Both the position numbers and the translations under genes were made by a program. DNA of 64,000 bases, from positions 1 through 64,000 of the forward strand of contig DASXFR010000015.1 in NCBI GenBank assembly GCA_036489495.1. The letters run 5' to 3'. Numbering within the stretch: position 1 is the stretch's first letter; each line of letters begins with the position of its first letter. Of the stretch, positions 17,043 to 25,801 are shown piece by piece. Origin of the DNA: DASZIT01 sp036489495. Its GTDB lineage: Bacteria > Actinomycetota > Acidimicrobiia > Acidimicrobiales > RAAP-2. The notes beneath the pieces were generated by a model. The model saw only the letters and a list, made by a program, of their open reading frames with translations. It had not been told where the DNA came from and ran no database searches.

Positions 17043-18625
17043 GCCCCAGGCCCGGATTTGTGCTCGAGGTCGACCGCTCCACCCCACCCACCCTGTACTG
17101 GCACGGTGAACGGTTCCGGCTGGAACGTCTGCCGGAGGGGAGCCGGGTGATCTACGCCCCCGAGCCCATCGACCCGCTGGAGGATCCCTCGGCCGCCATC
17201 CGCCACGCCCTCCAGAGCCCGCTCGGGGACAAGGACCCGCTGCCGTCGCTGCTGCGGGCGGGCATGAAGCTGACCATCGCCTTCGACGACATCTCCCTGC
17301 CGCTTCCCCCCATGGAACGGCCCGACATCCGGCAACTGGTCATCGAACAGGTCCTGGACATGGCCGCCGACGCCGGGGTGGACGACGTGGAGCTCATCGT
17401 CGCCCTCGCCCTCCACCGGCGGATGACCGAGCCCGAGCTCCGTCACGCCCTCGGCGACCGCATCTACGACGCCTTCGCCCCCAACGGGCTGCTCACCCAG
17501 CACGACGCCGAGGATCCCGACGCCCTGGTCCACCTGGGCCAGACCGACCACGGGGAGGACGTCGAGATCAACAAGCGGGCGGCGGAGAGCGACCTGTTGG
17601 TCTACGTCAACATCAACCTGGTGGCCATGGACGGCGGGCACAAGAGTGTCGCCACCGGCCTGGCCAGCTACAAGAGCCTCCGCCACCACCACAATCCCCA
17701 GACCATGCAGAAGAGCCGGTCGTTCATGGACCAGCACCACTCGGAGCTGCACACTTCCAACTGGCGGATGGGCCGGCTCATCGCCGATTACATCAACGTG
17801 TTCCAGATCGAGACCAACCTCAACAACGACGCGTTCCCGCCCGCCTTCGGCTTTCTCCAGAAGCGCGAGTGGGAATGGAGCGTGAAGGACCGCGTCGCCT
17901 TCCTCGGGGCGTCGAAAGCTCTCGACCGCACCCCGGCCAAGTACGCCCGTCAGATCTTCCACTCGGTCAAGTCACCCCACCGGATGACCGCCGTCCAGGC
18001 CGGCGAAGTCGAGGCCGTCCACGCGGTGACCACCGACAACGTCTGGAAGCAACAAGGTGTCCGGGTGGAAGGCCAGACCGACATCTTGTCGATGGGCCTC
18101 CCCTACATCAGCCCGTACAACGTCAACTCGATCCTCAACCCGATCCTGGTTGCCTGCCTGGGCCTCGGCTACTTCTTCAACATGTACCGGGGCAAGCCGC
18201 TGGTGCGGGAGGGCGGAGTGGTGATCATGAGCCACCCGACCCCGTGGGAGTTCAACCCGGTCCACCACCCGAGCTACATCGACTTCTTCGAACAGGTGTT
18301 GAGCGAGACCACCGATCCGATCGAGGTGGCCAAGGGTTTCGAGGAGTCGTTCGCCACCGACCCGTGGTACATCCACCTCTACCGGACCGGCCACGCCTAC
18401 CACGGGGTCCATCCGTTCTACATGTGGTACTGGTGCGCCCACGCCTTGCAGCACCTGGGCGGGGTGATCATCGTCGGAGGCGATCCCGCCGCCGTCCATC
18501 GGCTCGGTTTCCGGGTGGCATCGACCATGGCCGACGCCCTGGAGATGGCCACCGACATCGTCGGGCCGTCGCCGACCCTCACCCATGTCCACACCCCCCC
18601 GATCCTGATGTCCGACGTGCAATGA
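17039..18625 (+). CDS. LarA/DUF2088-like protein of the lipid operon
   Basis: A 528-residue protein related to the lactate racemase N-terminal domain (LarA_N, DUF2088). It keeps AFDDISLPLPP at about 81-91, where LarA has a DDxTRP-type motif. It also keeps MDGGHKSVATGLASY with H201-K202, the region of the LarA pincer-nucleotide lysine. The Arg of the first motif is replaced (DDISLP). The C-terminal half is unusually rich in His, Trp and Tyr (HPFYMWYWCAHAL) and is not LarA-like to my eye. The TTG start at 17039 follows GGAAAGGA and overlaps the previous stop. Racemisation or epimerisation of a 2-hydroxy acid is possible but unproven. Confidence 0.65.
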   Translation: MSPRPGFVLEVDRSTPPTLYWHGERFRLERLPEGSRVIYAPEPIDPLEDPSAAIRHALQSPLGDKDPLPSLLRAGMKLTIAFDDISLPLPPMERPDIRQLVIEQVLDMAADAGVDDVELIVALALHRRMTEPELRHALGDRIYDAFAPNGLLTQHDAEDPDALVHLGQTDHGEDVEINKRAAESDLLVYVNINLVAMDGGHKSVATGLASYKSLRHHHNPQTMQKSRSFMDQHHSELHTSNWRMGRLIADYINVFQIETNLNNDAFPPAFGFLQKREWEWSVKDRVAFLGASKALDRTPAKYARQIFHSVKSPHRMTAVQAGEVEAVHAVTTDNVWKQQGVRVEGQTDILSMGLPYISPYNVNSILNPILVACLGLGYFFNMYRGKPLVREGGVVIMSHPTPWEFNPVHHPSYIDFFEQVLSETTDPIEVAKGFEESFATDPWYIHLYRTGHAYHGVHPFYMWYWCAHALQHLGGVIIVGGDPAAVHRLGFRVASTMADALEMATDIVGPSPTLTHVHTPPILMSDVQ

Positions 18626-19692
18626 CCAACCACGGGTCGTCTCGATCCCTGCTGAAGCCCCGGGCGGTGCGGGCCGATGCCGCCCTCGGCACCGCCCGGA
18701 GCCGGGCCGCCGCCGCCCTTAGGCGCCTGTCCCCCGCTGACATCGCCTCCCGGGCCGGCCGCCGTCGGTTCCCGCTGGCCGCCCCGAGCTGGCCCGAGAG
18801 TGTCCCCCGCCCGGCCCCCGAGCACGACCTCGGGGTCGACTACGACACCGAGTGGTCCCGCAAATACCCGGTGCGTCTGGCCCGGGCCATGCTCACCGAC
18901 AACGTCACCCGGCCGCTGGCCCGGGTCATCGCCGATCCGCTGGTCCGGGGCGACGAATACCTGACCACCCTCGAGGCTCCGGTGATCTTCGCCGCCAACC
19001 ACACCAGCCACATCGACACCCCGCTGCTGATGACCTGCCTGCCGATGCGCTTCCGGCATCGCACCGTGGTGGCGGCGGCGGCCGACTACTTCTTCGACCG
19101 GCGCTGGAAGGCCGACCTCTTCGCCTTCTCGCTGGCCGCGATTCCGATCGAGCGGAACAAGGTCAACCGGCGGTCTGCCCAGCTGGCCATCGACCTGGTG
19201 GAGGACGGCTGGAACCTGATCATCTACCCCGAGGGCGGCCGGTCGCCCGACGGCTGGGGCCAGATCTACCGGGGCGGGGCCGCCTATCTCAGCGTCAGGA
19301 CCGGACGCCCGGTGGTGCCGGTCCACCTCCAGGGCACCGGGCACGTATTGCCCAAGGGGGGCAAAGGGGTCCGGCGCACCCGCACCACCGTCACCTTCGG
19401 TACCCCGTTGGTGCCCGACGAGGGTGAGGATGCCCGTCGCTTCGGGGTGCGGATCGAAGCCGCGGTGGCCACCCTGGCCGACGAGACCACCACCGACTGG
19501 TGGACGGCCCGGCGCCGGTCGGTGATGGGAACCACCCCACCGCTCCAGGGACCCGACGTGGCCGCCTGGCGACGCTCGTGGGCCCTCCCCGAAGCCACCT
19601 CGGCGACCTCGAACGTCGACGCCGACATCGATGGCATCGACTGGCCCCGCCGGACCGAGTGGCCACGGCGGACCGGCTCCCGGAGCCAGTAG
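18622..19692 (+). CDS. PlsC-type 1-acyl-glycerol-3-phosphate acyltransferase
   Basis: A 356-residue acyltransferase of the lysophospholipid acyltransferase family. The catalytic box NHTSHIDT has H127 and D132 (HX4D), and the substrate-binding box is IIYPEGGRSPDG (P203, E204). Between them IPIERNKVNRRSA is also typical. The N-terminal ~90 residues are an Arg/Ala-rich extension without a clear membrane span. ATGA overlaps the LarA-like stop, so it closes the four-gene operon. It would transfer an acyl chain to a glycerol-phosphate or another alcohol acceptor at the inner membrane surface. The tail after residue 290 is variable and rich in Trp-Pro-Arg. Confidence 0.85.
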   Translation: MTNHGSSRSLLKPRAVRADAALGTARSRAAAALRRLSPADIASRAGRRRFPLAAPSWPESVPRPAPEHDLGVDYDTEWSRKYPVRLARAMLTDNVTRPLARVIADPLVRGDEYLTTLEAPVIFAANHTSHIDTPLLMTCLPMRFRHRTVVAAAADYFFDRRWKADLFAFSLAAIPIERNKVNRRSAQLAIDLVEDGWNLIIYPEGGRSPDGWGQIYRGGAAYLSVRTGRPVVPVHLQGTGHVLPKGGKGVRRTRTTVTFGTPLVPDEGEDARRFGVRIEAAVATLADETTTDWWTARRRSVMGTTPPLQGPDVAAWRRSWALPEATSATSNVDADIDGIDWPRRTEWPRRTGSRSQ

Positions 19693-19729
19693 CCGGAGCC
19701 AGGGAAAGGTCACGCCACCGAGGAAGGAG

Positions 19730-20539
19730 TCAGCCTCGACCCCGGCGCACCCGACCTGCGCGGGTCGACCGGAGGCTGCCCACCCCGGCCAGGCGGTCGG
19801 CACGGAGGGCGCTCTCCTCCCCGTCGTCGAGGACGACCGGAGGGAGGGTCCGGCCGCGGGATGCCAGCGCCCACCCCAGCAGCAGATCGGCCAGCGCTAC
19901 ATTCCGGGCCAGCACCGGTCCGTGGAGATAGGTGCCCACCACCCGTTGGGTCCAGGCGCCCTCGGTCCCGTCGCCGCCCCCGTTCCCGACCCCGGTGATG
20001 ACCCGGGCGAGGGGAGAGGCCTCCGGCCCGATGGTGGTCACCCCACCGTGGTTCTCGAAGCCGGTCAGCAGCGGAAGCGGGGAACCGTCAGCGCTCCGAG
20101 GGGCGGCGTCGTCGACGGCGGCCACCAGCTCCCCCACCGCCCGCAAATTGGTTCCCTTCCGGGTGGTCACATCCAGGAGTCCGAGACCGTCGTGGGGTCG
20201 GTCGGCGGCATCGGGGAATTGACGCCCCAGGAGCTGGAAGCCGGCGCAGACTCCGAGGACCACCGCACCGTCGGCCGCGGCTCGCAACAAGGTGCCGTCG
20301 GCGATCAGCGTGGTCGCCGCCCGGACCTGCGGGCCGTCCTCCCCACCCCCGAGGCAGTAGAGGTCGCCTCGGGGCAGCGGTCGGTCGGACGGCGCCTGGA
20401 TCAGGTTCACCTCCACCCCTCGCCACTCGGCCCGGCGGGCCAGCACCAGCCCGTTCCCACCGTCGCCGTAGGTGCCGAGGAGATCGGGGTAGATGACGAC
20501 CACCGTCAACGCCGGCCGGCGACCGGCGCTGGCGATCAC
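19730..20539 (-). CDS. gatD: Lipid II isoglutaminyl synthase, glutaminase subunit GatD
   Basis: A 269-residue class I glutamine amidotransferase of the CobB/CobQ-like GatD type. The nucleophile elbow is VVLGVCAGFQLLG with C98, the catalytic histidine is in VGTYLHGPVLARN (H206), and YCLGGGEDGPQ is the conserved oxyanion region. GatD supplies ammonia to MurT, which amidates the D-Glu of lipid II stem peptide on the cytoplasmic membrane face. The GTG start overlaps the MurT stop by four bases, as in other actinobacterial and firmicute pairs. The last 40 residues are Arg-rich. It is convergent with PlsC across a 37-base gap. Confidence 0.92.
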   Translation of the reverse strand: MIASAGRRPALTVVVIYPDLLGTYGDGGNGLVLARRAEWRGVEVNLIQAPSDRPLPRGDLYCLGGGEDGPQVRAATTLIADGTLLRAAADGAVVLGVCAGFQLLGRQFPDAADRPHDGLGLLDVTTRKGTNLRAVGELVAAVDDAAPRSADGSPLPLLTGFENHGGVTTIGPEASPLARVITGVGNGGGDGTEGAWTQRVVGTYLHGPVLARNVALADLLLGWALASRGRTLPPVVLDDGEESALRADRLAGVGSLRSTRAGRVRRGRG

Positions 20540-21873
20540 AGCCGGCTCCTCAGTTGGGCGAAGGCGGTGTAGTTGCCGAGGAACTCCACCGACGGCGGTC
20601 CGCCCGGCCGGGCGGAGGGGGCCGCCACCCGCACCGCGGCGTCCACCGCCTCCAGCGGGTCGGGCACCACCTTGTGGTCGACTTCGGCATACCGGAGGCG
20701 CACGGCCAGATCCCGGCACCGTTCCCCGGTCGCCACCACCGTCCGGCCGGCCAGGCGCTCGAAGGGGACGTCCCACAGCCAGCTGGTGTCGAAACCGTCG
20801 GCTACCCGGGCGTTGATGGAGAGCACCACCGGCGGGGCGGACGGTGACTCGTCCAACAGGTCGAAGATGGCCGTCCAACCCGCCGGGTTCTTGGCCAGCA
20901 GCAACCGGATCACTCGCCCCTGGCGATCCACCGTCGAGAACCGTCCGGCCACCTCGTGGAGGACGGCCAGCCTCGCCAAGGCGGTGGCCACCGACACCCG
21001 GGGCTGGGCGTAGGTCCCGACCAGCTCGGCGGCGGCCACTGCCACCATGGCCGCGTTGGCCCGGTTGAACTGGCCGGGCAGTCCGATGACCACCGGATAG
21101 CGGTTGCCGTCGGCCATCACCAGCGTCTCGCCCTCCAGCCAGGCGAAGCGCTCCGGTCGGGCGAACTCGCACTGGTCGCAGTACCAGTTGCCGGTGGCTT
21201 CGAAGACGATGCGACCTCCACAGGCCGGACAGCCCACCGCGTCGTCGCGCCACACCTGTCCGGCGCCGACCCAGCGGACCTCCGGTGCCGTCGACGCCGC
21301 CCACACCACCATCGGATCGTCGGCGTTGGCAACCACCACCGTTCCGGTGCCACCGGGCTCCACCGGCTCGAGACTTCCCAGCACCGCGCGCCACTTGTCG
21401 ACCAACATCCGGACTTCGGCGATCCGGTCGAGCTGGTCGCGTGACAGGTTGAGCAGCACCACGACCTGCGGACGGGTTTCCTCGATGAGCTGGCCCAGGT
21501 ATCCCTCGTCGACCTCGAGCACCACCGTCCCCGATGGCCGGGTGCCGATGAGGGCGGCCACGTGCCCGGCCGGCATGTTGGCGCCGGTGGTGTTGGTGAC
21601 CACCGGGATCGAGTCGGTTTCGGTCAGCGCCGCCACCAGCATCCCGGTGGTGGTGGTCTTCCCGTTGGTGCCCGATACCAGGGCGACGTTCCGGTCCGTG
21701 GCCAGGATGGTCAACAGCCGGGGGTCGATGGCGAGGCCCGCCCGACCACCGATGACGGTCCCGCTGCCCCGCCCGAGGAGGCGGGACATCGAGTTGATGG
21801 TCGACGCCACCTTCACCGCCACCGAGGGGCGCAGCGAGAGACGGGGGGTTGACCGGGAACGGGGGGCGGTCAC
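20536..21873 (-). CDS. murT: Lipid II isoglutaminyl synthase, Mur-ligase subunit MurT
   Basis: A 445-residue Mur ligase-like ATPase. The P-loop is SGTNGKTTTTG (K72). A Cys4 zinc ribbon, characteristic of MurT, is inserted in the central domain: C215, C218, C232, C235 (GCPACGG...WYCDQCEF). The C-terminal DUF1727 domain ends LGNYTAFAQLRSRL. With GatD it forms the complex that converts D-Glu to D-isoglutamine on lipid II using ATP and glutamine. The GTG start overlaps the upstream HAD-acyltransferase stop by four bases, so three genes are translationally coupled. Confidence 0.92.
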   Translation of the reverse strand: MTAPRSRSTPRLSLRPSVAVKVASTINSMSRLLGRGSGTVIGGRAGLAIDPRLLTILATDRNVALVSGTNGKTTTTGMLVAALTETDSIPVVTNTTGANMPAGHVAALIGTRPSGTVVLEVDEGYLGQLIEETRPQVVVLLNLSRDQLDRIAEVRMLVDKWRAVLGSLEPVEPGGTGTVVVANADDPMVVWAASTAPEVRWVGAGQVWRDDAVGCPACGGRIVFEATGNWYCDQCEFARPERFAWLEGETLVMADGNRYPVVIGLPGQFNRANAAMVAVAAAELVGTYAQPRVSVATALARLAVLHEVAGRFSTVDRQGRVIRLLLAKNPAGWTAIFDLLDESPSAPPVVLSINARVADGFDTSWLWDVPFERLAGRTVVATGERCRDLAVRLRYAEVDHKVVPDPLEAVDAAVRVAAPSARPGGPPSVEFLGNYTAFAQLRSRL

Positions 21874-23258
21874 GCCGGAGGCTGTGTGCGGGCCAGTTCC
21901 TCACTGGTGGGAATCCGTTGGATCCGTGACGCCTCCGGCAACAGGTCGGCGATGGCGGTCATCAACGTCTCGGTGTCGGCGACGGCATCCTGACCATCGA
22001 GCTGCATGGGCGTCCCGACCCGCACGGTGACCATCGGCGGGTGCCCCCACGCCGTCATGTTCGGCACCCGGGACGAACGGGCCCATACGTCTTCGGTGCC
22101 CCAGAGCCCGATCGGCACCACCGGCGCACCGGTTTCCTGCGCCAGGCGGGCGGTGCCGGTCTTGCCGGACAGGACGGGATCGAAGAAGGCGTCTCCCCGA
22201 GGGATGGTGCCCTGGGGCAGCACGATGACCACCTCGCCGGCCCGGAGGGCGGCACTCGCCCGCTTCATCGGGTTGGCCGAGCCGCTGCCCCGGTCGACGG
22301 CGATCCCGCCGAGGGCGCGGGCCAGGCTCCCGACCACCGGGGCGTCGAAGATCTCCTGCTTGGCCAAGAAGCGGACCGGCCGGTTGAGACGAGCCGCCAC
22401 CAGACCCAGGGCGGCCACGTCGAAATAGCTGCGGTGGTTGGCGGCCAGCAGAACCGGCCCCGTGGTCGGGATGCGTTCGACGCCCTCGATGTCGAAGCGG
22501 GCGTAGGGGAAGGCCTCGGGCCGGAAGAGCAGCCGGGCCAGGTGATAGGGCTCCAGGCCGAGGAGGGAAGGGACCCCCGGCGGGCGGTCCCAGTATTCGA
22601 GCGGCCAGCGGCGGGCCACCGACACCAGGGCCAACCGGGGATCGGCATTCAGCGGGTGGGGATGGCCCACCTCGGTCAACAGCGGCAGGTCATAGAAACT
22701 GTCGGAGTAGGCGTGGGAGGCGGACAGATCGACGCCGCGGACCTCGGCCCAGTCGCGGACGGCCCGGCGTTTCCCGATGCCCCACACGAACCGGCCGTTC
22801 AACCGGCCGGTGTACCGGCCGTCGGACTCGTCGTAGCGGGTGGCGATGGTGTCATCGAAGCCCAGAGCTTCGGCCAGCGGGGCGACCAGATCGAACGGCG
22901 AGGTGGTGGCCAGCACCACCTGCCGGCGCAGGGCCCGGTGGGCCTCCAGATCCTCGAGGGCCCAGGGCTGGACCAGGTCGACCAGATGCTCGACCGCCCG
23001 CTTCCCGGCCAGACGGGTGGCATCCGCCGATCGGTTCTGCATGGCTCGGGCGGCGACCCGGGCCAGGCCGATGAACGGCGCCGACTCCCCGAATCGGTTG
23101 TAGAAGCTGTACATGAACCGCTCGCCGGGGACGTGCTGGCCCTCGGTGACCACCCCCTCGGCCACCAGGGCGTCGTGGATGACCGGACCACTCGCCTCCC
23201 GGAGCAGGGTCCTGTCGAGATCCACGAACACGGCTCCCGGCCCGGATGACATGACCAC
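21870..23258 (-). CDS. HAD-IB hydrolase fused to PlsC acyltransferase
   Basis: A 462-residue bifunctional protein. Residues 1-220 are a HAD-IB phosphatase: FVDLDRTLL (D13, D15, T17, intact DxDxT), VVLATTSPFDLV, and YSDSFYDLPLL. Residues 240-440 are a PlsC domain: NHRSYFD (H275, D280) and VLPQGTIPRGD, where the usual PEGT is PQGT. Similar fusions occur across actinobacteria and are expected to combine lysophospholipid acylation with a phosphatase step in phospholipid or triacylglycerol synthesis. The start is GTG at 23258 (ATG at 23252 possible). It is the first gene of a unit with murT-gatD, linking lipid and cell-wall precursor synthesis. It lies divergent from LysR. Confidence 0.85.
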   Translation of the reverse strand: MVMSSGPGAVFVDLDRTLLREASGPVIHDALVAEGVVTEGQHVPGERFMYSFYNRFGESAPFIGLARVAARAMQNRSADATRLAGKRAVEHLVDLVQPWALEDLEAHRALRRQVVLATTSPFDLVAPLAEALGFDDTIATRYDESDGRYTGRLNGRFVWGIGKRRAVRDWAEVRGVDLSASHAYSDSFYDLPLLTEVGHPHPLNADPRLALVSVARRWPLEYWDRPPGVPSLLGLEPYHLARLLFRPEAFPYARFDIEGVERIPTTGPVLLAANHRSYFDVAALGLVAARLNRPVRFLAKQEIFDAPVVGSLARALGGIAVDRGSGSANPMKRASAALRAGEVVIVLPQGTIPRGDAFFDPVLSGKTGTARLAQETGAPVVPIGLWGTEDVWARSSRVPNMTAWGHPPMVTVRVGTPMQLDGQDAVADTETLMTAIADLLPEASRIQRIPTSEELARTQPPA

Positions 23259-23360
23259 ACGTTACTTGGGCATCCGGCGGTGGCGAGAGGAGATAGGTTG
23301 GCGGCGCACGACCAACACCAGCGGGCCAGGCCGGGTGCGACTCGCCCCCTGACGCGGCAA

Positions 23361-23388
23361 AGGGATCGCCGGGGGGGTGGCGATCCCT
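23361..23388. repeat. 10-base perfect inverted repeat in the HAD-PlsC/LysR divergent gap
   Basis: AGGGATCGCC (23361-23370) and GGCGATCCCT (23379-23388) are exact reverse complements around an eight-base G-rich loop. There is no T-run after either arm, so an intrinsic terminator is unlikely. Lying in the 251-base divergent gap, it may be a regulator binding site or an mRNA hairpin in the leader of one gene. The rest of that gap shows only a TATCAT box at 23496-23501 close to the LysR ATG. Confidence 0.5.
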
Positions 23389-23509
23389 CTGCACTGACAC
23401 AACGGGGAACGGAGGGGGGGTTCCTGATCCCTGTGGTCTGCATCTATTGTGACCAATCCCCCATCATCAGTCAAACAGTTATTTTCGATACCCGCTATCA
23501 TCTTTACAG

Positions 23510-24439
23510 ATGGAACTCCGACACCTGCAGGCCCTGGTGGCCATCAGTGACCACGGCACCTTCTCCGCCGCCGCCGACCATCTCGGCACCGTGCAGTCCA
23601 ACGTGTCGTCCCATGTGGCCCGGCTCGAACGGGAGCTCTCCGCCGCGCTGATCGACCGCAGCAACGGGCACTTCACCCAGGAGGGCGAGGCGGTGTTGGC
23701 CCGGGCCCGGCGCATCCTTTCCGAGCTGGACGCGCTGGTCTCCGACGTGGCCGCCTGCAAGGACGAGGTCACTGGTACCGTCAAGGTCGGGATGATCGGG
23801 ACCACCGCCCGGTGGCTGGCCCCCCAGTTGATGGAGCTGACCGCCGACCGCCATCCGAATCTGGCCCTGATGATCGCCGAAGGGATCACCACCGGCCTCG
23901 AGTCCCAGCTGGCCGACGGGCAGCTGGATCTGGCCGTGCTCAATTTTCCGGTGCACGGCAAGGACCTGTTGTCCAAGCTGCTGTTCGAGGAGGACCTGGT
24001 GCTGGTGGTCCCCGCCGATCACCCGCTGGCGGCGCTGGACCGCCAGCTCGTCCTCGACGACCTGGCCGAGCTGAAGCTGATCCTCCCCCTGCCGGGGACC
24101 GCACTCCGCGACGAGCTGGATGCAGCCCTGAAACCGTCGGGCATCGAACTCAGTGCGTCGGCCCAGATTGACGGGCTCCGGCTCATCGCCACCTTGACGT
24201 TCGAGGGATACGGTCCGGCCATTCTCCCCGCTACTGCGATTCCGACCTACCTGCGGACCCGATTCCGAGCCCTCACCGTCCAGGGGCTGCCGCGACGCCG
24301 GGTCGGGGTGGCCCAGCGGAGCCGTGGGCTGCCGACCGCCCCGACGCTGGCCCTGCTCGAGCTCCTGCAGACCATCGTGGCCACGGCCGATCTTCCGAGT
24401 GGCCTCCACCCCGGCGCCGCCACCGTCCCGAAGGCCTAG
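23510..24439 (+). CDS. LysR family transcriptional regulator
   Basis: A 309-residue LysR-type regulator. The N-terminal winged HTH is MELRHLQALVAISDHGTFS followed by AAADHLGTVQSNVSSHVARLE (residues 1-45). The effector domain follows (VGMIGTTARWLAPQLMELT; VLVVPADHPLAALD). The ATG at 23510 has no Shine-Dalgarno sequence. A TATCAT box ends eight bases before it, as expected for a leaderless transcript. The regulated target is probably the divergent HAD-PlsC operon or itself; the effector is unknown. It is convergent with the GNAT gene, and the stops are four bases apart. Confidence 0.88.
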   Translation: MELRHLQALVAISDHGTFSAAADHLGTVQSNVSSHVARLERELSAALIDRSNGHFTQEGEAVLARARRILSELDALVSDVAACKDEVTGTVKVGMIGTTARWLAPQLMELTADRHPNLALMIAEGITTGLESQLADGQLDLAVLNFPVHGKDLLSKLLFEEDLVLVVPADHPLAALDRQLVLDDLAELKLILPLPGTALRDELDAALKPSGIELSASAQIDGLRLIATLTFEGYGPAILPATAIPTYLRTRFRALTVQGLPRRRVGVAQRSRGLPTAPTLALLELLQTIVATADLPSGLHPGAATVPKA

Positions 24440-24443
24440 CTGT

Positions 24444-25067
24444 CTAGTGCTCGGGGACCCGAGGCTCCCGCCACATGCGCCACAGCGGCGGTCCCCCGTG
24501 CTCGGACCGGAACTCATCGATGACCTCGAAGCCGAAGCGGGCGTAGAGCGGCACGTTGCGCTCCTTGGACGATTCGAGGTAGGCGGGCATCCCCTCCTCA
24601 TCGACCTGAGCCAGGGTGGCTCGCAACAACGCCGAACCGATACCCGTGCCCTGTCGATCGGGCTCGGTGCCCAACGTGGCCAGGTACCAGTGGGGCTCCT
24701 TCGGGTGCAACGCGTCGATCTCCATCAACAGCTGCAGGGCCCGGATCATTCGCTTACCCACCAGGAACGGCGCAGTGGGGAGCAGCTCGAACAATTCCTT
24801 CAGCCCCTGGCGGCGCCGGTGGGGCGGTCCCCAGATCGACGCGCCGCCGTAGTCCTCGGTGGTGTACACCTGCCCGAAGCTCAGGTACTGCCGCCGGACC
24901 AGGGTGGTGAAGAATGAGTGCAGCCCGTGCCGCCGCCGGCGGTCACCGCCGAACATGTACATGGACACCGGGTCGTCATCGAAGGAACGCACCAGGAGGT
25001 CGACCACCACCGGCACATCCGATCGAGCCACCGGCTTGACCACGGGAGACGTCGGAGGGCGGTCCAC
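24444..25067 (-). CDS. GNAT family N-acetyltransferase
   Basis: A 207-residue acetyltransferase of the GNAT superfamily. The acetyl-CoA motif is EPDRQGTGIGSALLRATL (about 145-162). The C-terminal GMPAYLESSKERNVPLYARFGF is the classic beta6-beta7 region. The N-terminal part (DLLVRSFDDDPVSMYMFGGD) matches the group often annotated as N-acetyltransferases of unknown substrate. The GTG at 25067 is chosen because homology begins there; the upstream open frame is a shadow of YqgE. It lies 29 bases downstream of YqgE on the same strand, so they may be cotranscribed. Confidence 0.82.
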   Translation of the reverse strand: MDRPPTSPVVKPVARSDVPVVVDLLVRSFDDDPVSMYMFGGDRRRRHGLHSFFTTLVRRQYLSFGQVYTTEDYGGASIWGPPHRRRQGLKELFELLPTAPFLVGKRMIRALQLLMEIDALHPKEPHWYLATLGTEPDRQGTGIGSALLRATLAQVDEEGMPAYLESSKERNVPLYARFGFEVIDEFRSEHGGPPLWRMWREPRVPEH

Positions 25068-25096
25068 GCCTGGGATGGTAGCCGTGGATGGTCGCG

Positions 25097-25753
25097 TCAA
25101 TTGGTGGCGGGGTCGATCGGGTACCCCGACACCACCGCCAGGGAGCCGCCCTGGCGCCGGAGCACCCGCTGCCACAGCCCCTCGGGATCGGCCGACACCG
25201 GGTCGCCGGGCTCGGCCCGCACCACGTACCACGAGCCGTCCCCGATCTCCTCCTCCAGCTGGCCGGCGTCCCAGCCGGCGTAGCCGGAGAAGAGCCGCAC
25301 CCCGATGATGGCATCGGTGACCGCACCCGGACCCGCCCCCAGGTCGATGGTGCCGACCGGGTGGACATCGGGGATGAGCGGCCTCCATCCCTCGGGGGGA
25401 GACATCCCGCTCTGGTCGCCGCCGACCTCTTCGATCCGGAGCCGGGCCAACCCGATGATCGCGTTGCGGGCCACCGGCCCGCCGGTGAACAACTCGGCCG
25501 GGGGCGTGGCCAGCGGGTGCCACTGCGGAAGGACTTCGTCGACCCCCACCCCACCCGGCGTGTTCAGCACCACGCCCAGGGCGCCGTGCTCGCCGTGTTC
25601 GAGGATCAGGATCACCCGGCGGGCAAAGTTGGGGTCCTCCAGGCGCGGCGAGGCGACCAGCAGATGGGTGGTGAACGACTCGGGCGGAGGGGCGCCTCCG
25701 TAGGGGTCGAACCCGCGGGGTGAGGGTGACGGCACGGCCCAATCATTGTCCAC
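25097..25753 (-). CDS. YqgE/AlgH family protein
   Basis: A 218-residue protein of the YqgE/AlgH (DUF179) family. It contains THLLVASPRLEDPNFARRVI, LEHGEHGALGVVLN (about 30-60), the LFTGGPVARNAIIGL segment, and RLFSGYAGWDAGQLEEEI near 150. The family is widespread but its biochemical role is unresolved; AlgH was named from alginate regulation in Pseudomonas. The GTG at 25753 is preferred, giving a short 15-residue Pro-rich leader. It is divergent from the crotonase gene with 48 bases between starts. Confidence 0.85.
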   Translation of the reverse strand: MDNDWAVPSPSPRGFDPYGGAPPPESFTTHLLVASPRLEDPNFARRVILILEHGEHGALGVVLNTPGGVGVDEVLPQWHPLATPPAELFTGGPVARNAIIGLARLRIEEVGGDQSGMSPPEGWRPLIPDVHPVGTIDLGAGPGAVTDAIIGVRLFSGYAGWDAGQLEEEIGDGSWYVVRAEPGDPVSADPEGLWQRVLRRQGGSLAVVSGYPIDPATN

Positions 25754-25801
25754 CCGGGGCCCGGAGTGGCGCCCGGGGGCGGCTTCGGTGAGGCTGGCGG
25801 C

